Below, in pieces: positions 7,351-15,435 of a stretch of 64,000 nt of DNA. The notes beneath the pieces were generated by a model, which worked only from the letters and a program-made list of their open reading frames with translations, had not been told where the DNA came from and made no database searches. Numbering within the stretch: the stretch's first letter is position 1; each line of letters opens with the position of its first letter. The stretch is from Microcella humidisoli. GTDB taxonomy: Bacteria; Actinomycetota; Actinomycetes; Actinomycetales; Microbacteriaceae. A program made the translations under genes and the position numbers. Where the stretch lies: positions 1 to 64,000 of the forward strand of contig NZ_CP101497.1 in the NCBI RefSeq assembly GCF_024362325.1, written 5' to 3'.

Positions 7351-9357
7351 ATGTCGGACCGACTAGATAGCCCTGGAGAGCACCTCCAGGGAGTAGACAA
7401 AGCCCTTGCTTGGGCTGCACTCGGATTGCGGGTACACCCTGTCCGAGAGAAGGACTCGTGGAGCGGAGACAAGCTCTTCGAGCGAAAGACTCCGTATCTG
7501 ACTCGGGGTCTGACGGATGCCATCACGAACCCGGAAGGCATCCGGGCTTGGTGGGCGGCACAGCCTGACGCTCTAGTGGGCGTCGTAGCTGACAGCACCG
7601 TCTGTGTCCTCGATATCGACATGAACGCTGAAAAGGGCAAGGACGGATGGAACAGCCTGGTTGAGGCGGACCTGTCTGAGTTGCCCGACACTTTCAGCTA
7701 CAAGACCAGCTCAGGCGGTGAGCATCACGTTTACCGTCACCCTCACGATGTGGAGTTGGGTCCTGCGGCTCCTGTGGTCATCTCTACTGGTGAGGTGTTG
7801 ACGGACGTGGACCGTCGAGCGGGACGTTCTTACTTCATTGCCTGGGGTGACTCGGTGCCGACATCACTAGACGAGCTGGCTCCAGCTCCAGAGTGGTTGT
7901 GCGTGCCGTCAAGCTCGATGTCTGAGTCTCCCTTCCACGGCTCTATTGCCGACTGGGTTAGGACTCTGCGTCCCGTCACTTCATACGAGGTCAGTGCTGC
8001 CAAGGTTCGATTCCCTAGGGGAGAGTTCGGTCATGACGAGATGATTCAGCGTCAGGCTGAGTTGGTGCGTCTCGCTGCTGAGGGGAAGGGTGGAGTAGCT
8101 GGGGCTTTGGACCTGTTGCGTGCCCGTTGGCTTCAGGGTGAGTTCAATACGCCTGAGTATGCGGATGACTTTGACCGGTCTCTAGCTGGAGCCGTGCGCA
8201 AATTCGGGGGAACTGGTGAGCCTGACTCTCCTGAGGTTGTTGAGGCCATGACTGACGAGTTGGCTAACGACTACTACATAAAGCTCAAGGCTCAACAGAA
8301 GGCTAAGCGTCGGCTTGCTTCCGAGAATTTCACCGGTACCGAATTCCCGAGCTGGGAAGAGATGGAAGCTGCTTCTCAGACCTTCCTCATTGAGGACCTC
8401 GTGCCTGAACAGGGCATGGTCTTCCTCATTGCCAAGCGCAACATTGGAAAGACGTTCCTCTACATTGACGCTATTTGCTCCATGGCTTTCGGGATGCGCT
8501 GGCTGGGTAAAGAGACCAAGCAGACCAAAACCATGGTGGTCATCGGTGAGGGATTCAACGGCTACGTTGACCGTCTGAAGGCGTGGTGTGAAGCTCACGG
8601 GGAGGACTTCGAAGAGCTGAAGAAGTGGGTCATTCCGGTACGCGGAGCGAATCTGAATAACGAGACGTCTCTTGAGCTTCTGCGTGAGAAGGCCAACGCT
8701 GAAGAGGTGGGTCTCATCATCTTTGACACGTTCGCCAACACGAGCGGTGGGACTGACGAGAATGACGCTGCCTTGAACAGCATGACGTTGGAGGCGGCTG
8801 TTGCGATTCGTGCTGAGGCCACCACTTGGTTCATTCACCACCCGCGTAGGAGTGACCAGGACACAGATGCTCCAATTGCCAGAGGCTCGGGAGCGCTCGA
8901 TGGTAGAGCGGACGTTGTGCTCACTATGTACCGAGACAAGAGCTTCAGTCCTACCAGCGGTTCAAAGCAGGAGTGGCTAGCGGTCTCCACTGAGGAAGAC
9001 CACGCGGGCAAGAACCGTTCCGCCCGCACGGAGACCATCAGAGGTCTCTACTTGAATGAGGTTTCAGAGAATGCGGTGATGCGTCAGGTTGCCGGTGAAG
9101 GACTTTCTAAGCGTGTGCGTCGTGTGCGGGAGAAGCTTTCCGGTGTGATGACTCGGGCTGAATACCGTGACGAAACAGGTCTTAGTGAAGAAAGTGCGCG
9201 TCTTGATATTGAGGAGGCGGTAGAAGCTGGAGTGCTGGAGGTCTCGAGCGAGCGGGAGGGTCGTAAGCCAGCCACCTTCATGGTGAAGCGTCCAGTAGGC
9301 AACCACCTTGCGCTGGTCGCTTCAGTGCCTGTGCCCAAAAACGACGAAGCAGGCTAG
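7351..9357 (+). CDS. Element replication protein: primase-polymerase plus RepA-like ATPase
   Basis: About 668 residues. Residues ~12-200 fit the bifunctional primase/polymerase (prim-pol) family: VCVLDIDMN carries the metal-binding aspartates and SGGEHHVYRHP supplies the histidines. Residues ~340-520 form a RecA/RepA-like ATPase. Its P-loop (IAKRNIGKT near residue 363) has alanine where the first glycine is usual, and a Walker B LIIFDTF lies near 453. The tail (595-630) looks like a winged helix. This architecture primes and unwinds DNA for plasmids and integrated elements. Start: ATG 7351 with GGAG six bases upstream; the in-frame TTG at 7339 overlaps that site. Codon use is AT-richer than in the chromosome to the right. 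Confidence 0.85.
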   Translation: MSDRLDSPGEHLQGVDKALAWAALGLRVHPVREKDSWSGDKLFERKTPYLTRGLTDAITNPEGIRAWWAAQPDALVGVVADSTVCVLDIDMNAEKGKDGWNSLVEADLSELPDTFSYKTSSGGEHHVYRHPHDVELGPAAPVVISTGEVLTDVDRRAGRSYFIAWGDSVPTSLDELAPAPEWLCVPSSSMSESPFHGSIADWVRTLRPVTSYEVSAAKVRFPRGEFGHDEMIQRQAELVRLAAEGKGGVAGALDLLRARWLQGEFNTPEYADDFDRSLAGAVRKFGGTGEPDSPEVVEAMTDELANDYYIKLKAQQKAKRRLASENFTGTEFPSWEEMEAASQTFLIEDLVPEQGMVFLIAKRNIGKTFLYIDAICSMAFGMRWLGKETKQTKTMVVIGEGFNGYVDRLKAWCEAHGEDFEELKKWVIPVRGANLNNETSLELLREKANAEEVGLIIFDTFANTSGGTDENDAALNSMTLEAAVAIRAEATTWFIHHPRRSDQDTDAPIARGSGALDGRADVVLTMYRDKSFSPTSGSKQEWLAVSTEEDHAGKNRSARTETIRGLYLNEVSENAVMRQVAGEGLSKRVRRVREKLSGVMTRAEYRDETGLSEESARLDIEEAVEAGVLEVSSEREGRKPATFMVKRPVGNHLALVASVPVPKNDEAG

Positions 9358-9362
9358 TTGTC

Positions 9363-9418
9363 CAATGCAAAGAGAAGACCCCCGGCCTACTTACCTAGGT
9401 CCGGGGGTCTTTGCATTG
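9363..9418. terminator. Bidirectional terminator between rep and lsr2
   Basis: A strong inverted repeat: AGACCCCCGG (about 9376-9385) faces CCGGGGGTCT (9401-9410), extended outwards by AATGCAA (9364-9370) facing TTGCATT (9411-9417). It sits between the convergent ends of the replication gene and the lsr2-like gene and can terminate both. Confidence 0.75.
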
Positions 9419-9422
9419 CTGG

Positions 9423-9767
9423 TTAACGGTTCTCTGGAGCCATTCTGTAGGCGTTCGTGAGAGATTTGGAAAGTCTTCCGCGTGGATTGGCAGGGATGTT
9501 GTTGATTCGTGCCCATTCCCGCACTGCTGCGGCATCCAAGTCAGAGGCAGAGCGGATAGGCGCCGTCGTGCCTTTGGCGGGCTCAGGTTCCGCGTTCGCA
9601 ATAAACGGGGTGATTGCGTCATCAAGAGCCGTTGCGCTCTTCTCAGACAGGTCGAGGTTGTAGGTCTTCCCCTTGTAGCTGAGTGAGACCTCTACGGCTC
9701 CGCCAGAGATTTCCTCTCCAGTGAAGTCATCGGTGATGAGGGTGGTTTCAATCTTCTTCTTCGCCAT
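9423..9767 (-). CDS. lsr2: Lsr2-family nucleoid-associated silencer encoded by the element
   Basis: The 114-residue protein follows the Lsr2 plan. The N-terminal dimerisation half begins MAKKKIETTLITDDFTGEE and continues with YKGKTYNLDLSEKSA. After a short linker comes a C-terminal DNA-binding half with AAAVREWARINNIPANPRGRLSKSLTNAY, where the family AT-hook-like motif (R-G-R) is PRGRL. Lsr2 is the actinobacterial H-NS analogue that binds AT-rich DNA and silences transferred genes. ATG 9767 gives the usual family length; an upstream ATG at 9803 with AGGG would add 12 residues. It is convergent with rep. A silencer on a small element probably controls the element itself or eases its entry. Confidence 0.9.
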   Translation of the reverse strand: MAKKKIETTLITDDFTGEEISGGAVEVSLSYKGKTYNLDLSEKSATALDDAITPFIANAEPEPAKGTTAPIRSASDLDAAAVREWARINNIPANPRGRLSKSLTNAYRMAPENR

Positions 9768-9813
9768 GAACTCACAATATCCACGCCAATCGAAACGCGC
9801 CATGCTAACGCCC

Positions 9814-9896
9814 TGTGGAAAATATGGGGATAACTAGGTTGAACCTTGTGGATGAACCGGATTACACACCCTTAAATGGGCGGAAATGGGCGGAAA
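9814..9896. other. Candidate replication origin: DnaA-box-like cluster and tandem 10-bp repeat
   Basis: Three sequences one mismatch from the DnaA-box complement TGTGGATAA occur in one orientation: TGTGGAAAA (9814-9822), TGGGGATAA (9825-9833) and TGTGGATGA (9847-9855). Their starts are 11 and 22 bp apart, so all face the same side of the helix. Next comes AAATGGGCGG in tandem (9874-9883, 9884-9893). This lies just upstream of the lsr2 start in a stretch with no convincing gene, which suits an origin; the repeats could instead be regulatory. Confidence 0.45.
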
Positions 9897-9973
9897 CAAG
9901 CGCGTGTGGGCAAAGGGCAGACCGATTTGTCTAGGCTCAGTTGCGTCAGGGGCCCCGCCTAGAATGGTGCTGT

Positions 9974-9988
9974 CTTCGAATTTCGAAG
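9974..9988. promoter_or_regulatory. Perfect odd-centred palindrome, candidate operator
   Basis: CTTCGAA and TTCGAAG flank a single central T. It resembles a repressor operator but does not fit the actinobacterial LexA box, which has a four-base spacer. It lies 150 bp upstream of the small rightward gene at 10140 and about 170-200 bp upstream of the lsr2 start on the other strand. Confidence 0.35.
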
Positions 9989-10025
9989 GAGATTCGGGCC
10001 ACACGGTTCGGGTGCAAAACAAGAC

Positions 10026-10059
10026 GACCCCGCTGACCGGGGTGCGGTCTAGCGGGGTC
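10026..10059. other. Strong stem-loop upstream of the small element gene
   Basis: GACCCCGCT (10026-10034) pairs with AGCGGGGTC (10051-10059), and inside it GACCG (10035-10039) pairs with CGGTC (10045-10049). This gives a 14-bp stem with one bulged T and a GGGTG loop. No T-run follows, so it is not a classical terminator. It may be an attenuator, a structured RNA or a recombination or replication signal. Confidence 0.5.
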
Positions 10060-10139
10060 ACGTTCTTGGCGGAACCAGACAACACTAGCGCGGCATCCTG
10101 GATTTAGCACCAGTCGTCTTCGAGCAACGGAGCAAAAAG

Positions 10140-10304
10140 ATGAAGTTGGTTGAAGGCACTCCTGCCCCTTTCACCGGGGTCTACCGGGCGGTCACTGAGA
10201 ACGGTGAGCTGCTTGACCTGTCGGTCAAGCTGTCCCGTTTCGAGCCCCTGCCCCGCGCCATTGAAGGGTCATGCTGGCAGCTCGAAAGGCTGACAGCGGC
10301 CTAG
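10140..10304 (+). CDS. Small hypothetical element protein (54 residues)
   Basis: A 54-codon gene starting ATG 10140 with ACGGAG about eight bases upstream and ending TAG, followed directly by a terminator hairpin. The start MKLVEGTPAPFTGVYRAV and the later PLPRAI loosely resemble small phage- and element-encoded proteins with a G-x-PAP-x-SG-x-Y pattern (YjzC-like), but the match is weak. The strong ribosome-binding site and flanking terminator support a real gene. Candidate roles include a recombination directionality factor for the neighbouring serine recombinase, since none is otherwise visible; this is speculation. Confidence 0.55.
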   Translation: MKLVEGTPAPFTGVYRAVTENGELLDLSVKLSRFEPLPRAIEGSCWQLERLTAA

Positions 10305-10310
10305 CGGCGA

Positions 10311-10350
10311 ACGGAAGCCCCCGGTTGAAACTGACCGGGGGCCTCTCCGT
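10311..10350. terminator. Bidirectional terminator between small element gene and recombinase
   Basis: GCCCCCGGT (10317-10325) pairs with ACCGGGGGC (10334-10342) around the loop TGAAACTG; outer ACGGA / TCCGT arms extend it. It lies seven bases past the 54-residue gene and seven before the end of the convergent recombinase gene. Confidence 0.7.
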
Positions 10351-10356
10351 TCCCAG

Positions 10357-11970
10357 CTACCGAGCTTCGACCGAAATGCGGGTGTCGATTGCCCCGCGTC
10401 CCGTTGACAGCTTCACGATGAACGAGCCACGGAGAATCTCCCGCCTCTTCTCAACGGGAGTTCCTTCCCAAGCTTCGTAACCCTTTGCCCACCCAATAGC
10501 GGGCTTCCAGAAAGCAGCCCGCTGCTCAGCCGTGGATCCCTCAGCAATGGAGGCTTCGATGTCGTCGTAGTTCGGCAGACCCTGCATGTAGGCCAGGAAT
10601 TCAGAGAGCGCACCACCCTCAGCACTGAGCGCGGTGAGTCGGTCTCGTTCGATTTCGAGCGCTTCCCGCTCCCCCTTCAAGACCTTCAGCCGAGCTTTGA
10701 AAGCGGTCTGCTCGTCCACTAAGTCAGGGTCTGCAAGCAGTGCCTGAACATGCTCAATCTGACGGAACTTCTCTCCCAGGGCTGCGTAGATTGCGGTGAT
10801 TCTTTCCCGGTCGTACCCGCCACCGGATACGGTCACGCGCTCTTCTGCAATGGCTTTCAGGGCTTCGTTGGTCACCCATTCGTCTGCCTCTGTGACGCGC
10901 ACCGTAGCGTGCCCGCTGGTGTTGCCGGGGGTGTTCGATTTGCGGCACCGGTAGACGTGGTAGCTGTACTTGTAGACCTTCCCCTTGACCGTGCTCTTGG
11001 CACCGACAGAGCCCGCGCTCAGCGGGTTCCCGCAGGGGCAGAGCATGACACCGGAGAGAAGGTTGGTGGCTTTCTGTCCGGGCTTCTGCTTCCGGGCAGG
11101 GTTCGCTAGGAATGCCTCCATTGCGTCGAGCCGTTCACGGCTGACGATTGCGGGGAGTCCATCGGAGGCAAGCTCTTCACCTTTGTGCGTGAGGATGCCA
11201 GCCATGCGGGGGTTGGTGAGGATGCGCTTGATTGCTTCTGTGGTGAACATGCCGTCATGTTCGACTCGTTCCCGGCCACCGGTCCCCCGCTTCTTGCTGG
11301 AGCGGCCTGCGTCCGTCGTTTTGTGCCCGCGTGCGTTCCAGTCCCGAGCAACCTTGTAGAGCGTCCAGGGGGCCTGCTGACGGTCTTCCGGTGACAGGGT
11401 GTCGGGTGCGTCGAGCATGCGGCTGTAGGCGGTTCTGATTAGCTCAGCTTCGTCTGTGCGGAGCGTGAGCCTGTCGGTCTCGAAGCCAAAGACGCGGTTG
11501 CCTACGAGCGGCAGACCCAGGTTGAGTCGGTCGTTGACGCTGCGTCGAGCGCGCTCAGCCTTCAGACCGGACTCCAGCTCTGCAAGGGCTGCGAACAGAG
11601 CTGCGTTGAATGCGCCGGTTGCAGTGGTCGGGTCGATTTCTCCGGTGGCCAGGGTGTGCCAGCGGACCTTGGCTTGGATGCTTGCGCGGCGGATTGCGAA
11701 GCTTTCCACGTCGTTGCGTGCGAGTCGGTCCACAGCTACTGCAAGCACAAGGTCTGTGCGTCCGTCTTCGATGGTCAGCAGCAGGTCACGAAAGCCGGGG
11801 CGTTGTTTTCCGGAGTAGCCAGATATGTCGTTGTCTGAGTGCTCAGCAACGATTTCAGCGCCAAGCTTGGCAGCGAGAGCCCGCAGGTTCTCTAGCTGAT
11901 TCTCGACAGACGGAATGTTTGCGTCCTCTTGGGAGATACGCGCGTACAGGGCAGCACGAGGTGTTTTCAT
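10357..11970 (-). CDS. Large serine recombinase (site-specific integrase)
   Basis: The 537-residue protein has the resolvase catalytic domain at its N-terminus (YARIS with Ser13 as nucleophile, then VDRLARN). A recombinase domain follows, then a zinc-ribbon domain ([10 protein letters not shown] … YRCRK), a coiled-coil-prone segment ([15 protein letters not shown]) and a short C-terminus. This is the plan of phiC31/Bxb1-type integrases, which join attP to attB without host factors. The ATG at 11970 overlaps the lepA stop (ATGA), placing the gene in the lepA transcript with AAGGGG just upstream. The element is therefore probably integrated at the 3' end of lepA. Confidence 0.9.
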   Translation of the reverse strand: MKTPRAALYARISQEDANIPSVENQLENLRALAAKLGAEIVAEHSDNDISGYSGKQRPGFRDLLLTIEDGRTDLVLAVAVDRLARNDVESFAIRRASIQAKVRWHTLATGEIDPTTATGAFNAALFAALAELESGLKAERARRSVNDRLNLGLPLVGNRVFGFETDRLTLRTDEAELIRTAYSRMLDAPDTLSPEDRQQAPWTLYKVARDWNARGHKTTDAGRSSKKRGTGGRERVEHDGMFTTEAIKRILTNPRMAGILTHKGEELASDGLPAIVSRERLDAMEAFLANPARKQKPGQKATNLLSGVMLCPCGNPLSAGSVGAKSTVKGKVYKYSYHVYRCRKSNTPGNTSGHATVRVTEADEWVTNEALKAIAEERVTVSGGGYDRERITAIYAALGEKFRQIEHVQALLADPDLVDEQTAFKARLKVLKGEREALEIERDRLTALSAEGGALSEFLAYMQGLPNYDDIEASIAEGSTAEQRAAFWKPAIGWAKGYEAWEGTPVEKRREILRGSFIVKLSTGRGAIDTRISVEAR

Positions 11971-13838
11971 TGCCCCTTTTTAGTCTCGACATCGCCCGAG
12001 AGCGCCGCGATGAACGCCTCTTGCGGCACCTCGACGCGGCCCACCATCTTCATGCGCTTCTTGCCCTCTTTCTGCTTCTCGAGCAGCTTGCGCTTGCGGG
12101 TGATGTCACCGCCATAGCACTTGGCCAGAACGTCTTTGCGCATCGCGCTGATCGACTCGCGCGCGATGATGCGGGCCCCGATGGCGGCCTGAATCGGCAC
12201 CTCGAACTGCTGGCGCGGGATGAGCTTCTTGAGGCGCTCCGTCATGAGCACGCCGTAGGCGTACGCCTTCTCGCGGTGCACGATCGCGCTGAACGCGTCG
12301 ACCGCCTCGCCCTGCAGCAGAATGTCGACCTTGACGAGGTCGGCCTCCTGATCGCCCGCGGGCTCGTAGTCGAGGCTCGCGTAGCCGGCCGTCTTGCTCT
12401 TCAGCTGATCGAAGAAGTCGAACACGATCTCACCGAGGGGCATCGTGTACTTGATCTCGACGCGATCCTCACCGAGGTAGTCCATGCCGATGAGCGAGCC
12501 GCGGCGGCTCTGGCACAACTCCATGATCGTGCCGACATAGTCTTTCGGGGCCAGAATCGCCGCGCGCACCATGGGCTCGCTCACCGCGGCGATCTTCGCG
12601 CCGGTCGGGAACTCGCTCGGGTTCGTGACCGTGAACTGCTTCTTGTCGTCGGTCGTCACCTCGTAGGTCACGCTCGGCGCCGTCGAGATCAGGTCGAGGC
12701 CGAACTCGCGCTCGAGGCGCTCGGTCACGATCTCGAGGTGCAGCAGCCCCAAGAACCCGCAGCGGAAGCCGAAGCCCAGCGCGACCGAGGTCTCGGGCTC
12801 GTAGTTGAGCGAGGCGTCCGAGAGCTTGAGCTTGTCGAGCGCCTCGCGCAGCACCGGGTAGTCGCTGCCGTCGATCGGATACAGCCCCGAGAAGACCATG
12901 GGCTTCGGGTCGGTGTAGCCCGCGAGCGCCGTCGCCGCCGGCTTCTGCGCGTTCGTGACGGTGTCGCCGACCTTCGACTGGCGCACATCCTTCACGCCCG
13001 TGATCAAGTAGCCGACCTCGCCGACGCCGAGTCCCTTGCTGGGGGTCGGCTCGGGCGCGCTGACGCCGATTTCGAGCAGCTCATGCGTTGCCCGCGTTGA
13101 CATCATCTGGATGCGTTCCCGCGGGCTCAGCCGGCCATCCACCATGCGCACATAGGTGACGACGCCGCGGTACGAGTCGTACACCGAATCGAAGATCATT
13201 GCGCGGGCGGGGGCATTCGGGTCGCCCGTCGGTGCAGGAATCTGCCGCACAACCTCGTCGAGCAGCCCCTCGACGCCCATGCCGGTCTTGCCGCTCACAC
13301 GCAGCACCTGATCGGGGTCGCCGCCGATGAGCCCCGCGAGCTCTTTCGCGTACTTGTCGGGGTCGGCCGCCGGCAGGTCGATCTTGTTGAGCACCGGGAT
13401 GATCGTCAGATCATTCTCAAGCGCCAGGTAGAGGTTCGCCAGCGTCTGGGCCTCGATGCCCTGCGCCGCATCGACGAGCAGGATGGCGCCCTCGCACGCG
13501 GCGAGCGAGCGGCTCACCTCGTAGGTGAAGTCGACGTGCCCAGGGGTGTCGATCATGTTGAGCGCGTACGTGACGGGCTTGCCACCCTCGGCGGGAGCAA
13601 GCGCCCAGGGCATGCGCACCGCCTGGCTCTTGATCGTGATGCCGCGCTCGCGCTCGATATCCATGCGGTCGAGGTACTGCGCGCGCATATCGCGGTCGCT
13701 GACGACACCCGTGATGCCGAGCATGCGGTCGGCGAGGGTCGACTTGCCGTGGTCGATGTGCGCGATGATGCAGAAGTTGCGGATCAGCGTCGGGTCGGTC
13801 GCGGCAGGGGCGAGCGGCGTGAGGGCGCGAGGAGACAT
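11967..13838 (-). CDS. lepA: Elongation factor 4, ribosomal back-translocase
   Basis: LepA/EF4 is a translational GTPase that remobilises stalled ribosomes. The G1 loop AHIDHGKST is at residues 26-34; DTPGHVDF (G3) and NKID (G4) follow, then EF-G-like domains and the LepA-specific C-terminal domain. ATG 13838 gives 623 residues, the usual size; an upstream ATG at 13856 has no ribosome-binding site, and longer readings run into the divergent rpsT region. The last residues (GDVETKKGQ) and the stop lie at the edge of the mobile element, so the final codons may have been supplied by integration. Divergent from rpsT. Confidence 0.96.
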   Translation of the reverse strand: MSPRALTPLAPAATDPTLIRNFCIIAHIDHGKSTLADRMLGITGVVSDRDMRAQYLDRMDIERERGITIKSQAVRMPWALAPAEGGKPVTYALNMIDTPGHVDFTYEVSRSLAACEGAILLVDAAQGIEAQTLANLYLALENDLTIIPVLNKIDLPAADPDKYAKELAGLIGGDPDQVLRVSGKTGMGVEGLLDEVVRQIPAPTGDPNAPARAMIFDSVYDSYRGVVTYVRMVDGRLSPRERIQMMSTRATHELLEIGVSAPEPTPSKGLGVGEVGYLITGVKDVRQSKVGDTVTNAQKPAATALAGYTDPKPMVFSGLYPIDGSDYPVLREALDKLKLSDASLNYEPETSVALGFGFRCGFLGLLHLEIVTERLEREFGLDLISTAPSVTYEVTTDDKKQFTVTNPSEFPTGAKIAAVSEPMVRAAILAPKDYVGTIMELCQSRRGSLIGMDYLGEDRVEIKYTMPLGEIVFDFFDQLKSKTAGYASLDYEPAGDQEADLVKVDILLQGEAVDAFSAIVHREKAYAYGVLMTERLKKLIPRQQFEVPIQAAIGARIIARESISAMRKDVLAKCYGGDITRKRKLLEKQKEGKKRMKMVGRVEVPQEAFIAALSGDVETKKGQ

Positions 13839-14054
13839 TTGGTGCCATTCTCCCATGAGGCTGGGCGGCTGGCAGACAGTCGAGTGGCCGACAGCGCAGA
13901 GCACCTGGTAACGTAAGCGGTTGGCTTGCGTGTCAGAAAGCCCTCTCTCTTTCGACACGGAATGCGGCTGGGAATTTCGCCGCGATGCTCGCATCGCACC
14001 GGCACCCCACCCCGGCCGCACAAACACACCGTTCATCTCGAAGAAAGCACCCAC
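13839..14054. promoter_or_regulatory. Divergent promoter region of lepA and rpsT
   Basis: 216 bp between the start codons of two divergently transcribed translation genes. Both promoters must lie here. I see no -35/-10 pair convincing enough to place, and no riboswitch-like fold. Confidence 0.5.
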
Positions 14055-14315
14055 GTGGCAAACATCAAGTCGCAGATCAAGCGCATCAAGACCAACCTCA
14101 AGGCGCAGGAGCGCAACAAGGCCGTCAAGAGCGAGCTCAAGACCGCCATCCGTCGCACCAACGAGGCTGTCGCCTCGGGCGACAAGGCCGCCGCCGAGGC
14201 CGCCCTCAAGACGGCGACCAAGAAGCTCGACAAGGCCGTGAGCAAGGGCGTCATCCACGAGAACCAGGCGGCGAACCGCAAGTCGTCGATCTCGAAGAAG
14301 GTCGCGGCGCTCTAG
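14055..14315 (+). CDS. rpsT: 30S ribosomal protein S20
   Basis: An 86-residue, lysine-rich helical protein that begins [20 protein letters not shown], a standard S20 start, and ends [11 protein letters not shown]20 binds 16S rRNA early in 30S assembly. The start is GTG at 14055. The gene is single, divergent from lepA and convergent with holA, an order common in actinobacteria. Confidence 0.97.
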   Translation: MANIKSQIKRIKTNLKAQERNKAVKSELKTAIRRTNEAVASGDKAAAEAALKTATKKLDKAVSKGVIHENQAANRKSSISKKVAAL

Positions 14316-14332
14316 CCCCACCCCGCACTTCT

Positions 14333-14366
14333 CGACGCCCTCGCCGGTTCGCCGGCGGGGGTGTCG
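14333..14366. terminator. UUCG-tetraloop hairpin between rpsT and holA
   Basis: A 15-bp stem (14333-14347 with 14352-14366, including G-T pairs) closes a TTCG tetraloop, directly downstream of rpsT and of the convergent holA gene. No T-run follows, as is common for actinobacterial terminators. Confidence 0.7.
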
Positions 14367-14393
14367 TGCTGTGCGGGGCCGAACGACGGCGCG

Positions 14394-15425
14394 TTACAGC
14401 TCGAGGCCGCGGTCGGCCACGACGCGCACGAGCGACTCGACCGCGTAAACCGGATCGCGCCCCGCGCCCTTGACGGCGGCATCGGTCTCGGCCGCCATGA
14501 GAATCGCGCGGCCGAGCCCCTCCTCCGTCCAGCCCTGCAAGTCGCGCCGAGCACGATCGACCTGCCAGGGCGCGAGTCCGAGCTGCGAGGCCACCTGGCC
14601 GCCCGAGCCGCGTGTGCCGCCGACCTTCGCCATGGTGCGCAGCTTCATCGCGAAGGCGGCGACCATCGGCACGGGGTCGGCGCCGGTCGCGAGCGCGTGC
14701 CGCAGCAGCCCCAGAGCCTCGCCATGCCGGCCCGCGATGGCGGCATCGGCGACGGCGAACGCGTTGACCTCGACGCGACCGCCGTAGTACTTCTCGACCG
14801 TCTGCTCGGTGATCTCGCCGTCGGTGTCGGCGAGCAGCTGCTGGCATGCGCCGGCGAGCTCGGCGAGGTCGTCGGTGAAGGCGCTCACGAGAGAACGCAG
14901 CGCTCCGGGAGCGATCGGGCGGCCGGCGTGCCGAAACTCGGCGGCCGCGAAGTCGGCGCGGTCGTTGTCGCGCGTGAGCGCGGCGCACACGACCTCGATA
15001 CCGCCGCCCGTGCCCTGCCGGATGGCGTCGAGCAGCTTCTTGCCGCGCACTCCCCCGCCGTGGCGAATGAGCACGACGACCTCGTCGGCGGGCGCGGCGA
15101 TGTACTCGAGGGCCTCCTCGAGGAAGGCGTCGTTCATGGTCGCGGCCGCGTCGACGCGGATCAGCCGCGGTTCGCCGAAGAGCGACGGGCTCGCGAGGGT
15201 GATGAGCTCGCCGGGAGCGTAGGCGTCGGCTCGCAGGTCGTGCACCTCGAGGCTCGGGTCCTGCTCGCGCAGGGCATCCCGCAACTGACGGCTGGCGCGC
15301 TCGGCGAGGAAGTCTTCCGGGCCGCTCACGAGGATCACCGGCGCCGCGCGGATCTGGTGCCACGCGAGCTGCGGGATGCTCGCCGCGACCCGCGCGGATC
15401 CGGCGGGTTTCTTCGGCGCGGCCAT
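14394..15425 (-). CDS. holA: DNA polymerase III subunit delta
   Basis: The delta subunit of the clamp loader opens the sliding clamp for the replicative polymerase. The 343-residue protein shows the delta pattern: PVILVSGPEDFLAERASRQL near the start, then LFGEPRLIRVDAA, and a C-terminal helical collar domain with LGLAPWQVDRARRDL. ATG 15425 was chosen because MAAPKKPAG is the usual actinobacterial start; longer frames overlap comEC. It follows comEC by ten bases in the leftward comEA-comEC-holA operon. Confidence 0.93.
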   Translation of the reverse strand: MAAPKKPAGSARVAASIPQLAWHQIRAAPVILVSGPEDFLAERASRQLRDALREQDPSLEVHDLRADAYAPGELITLASPSLFGEPRLIRVDAAATMNDAFLEEALEYIAAPADEVVVLIRHGGGVRGKKLLDAIRQGTGGGIEVVCAALTRDNDRADFAAAEFRHAGRPIAPGALRSLVSAFTDDLAELAGACQQLLADTDGEITEQTVEKYYGGRVEVNAFAVADAAIAGRHGEALGLLRHALATGADPVPMVAAFAMKLRTMAKVGGTRGSGGQVASQLGLAPWQVDRARRDLQGWTEEGLGRAILMAAETDAAVKGAGRDPVYAVESLVRVVADRGLEL

Positions 15426-15435
15426 GCCCGCCAGC

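Larger units (their letters stand above)
9804..10139. other. Non-coding interval of the element (336 bp)
   Basis: No supportable gene. Besides the origin candidate it holds an odd-length palindrome CTTCGAA-T-TTCGAAG at 9974-9988 and the hairpin at 10026-10059, both listed separately. A 73-codon open frame at 9886-10107 lacks a ribosome-binding site and coding character, and crosses these structures. Confidence 0.5.

Noticed and set aside
9974..9988. LexA/SOS box
   Set aside because: The half-sites are separated by one base, whereas the actinobacterial box has a four-base spacer; kept only as an unspecified palindrome.
9886..10107. Rightward 73-codon open frame in the element
   Set aside because: No ribosome-binding site; crosses the palindrome and stem-loop; no family resemblance.
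12000..13838. LepA N-terminal extension to 784 residues
   Set aside because: The extension runs antisense over rpsT and lacks LepA homology; the G1 motif fixes the start near 13838.
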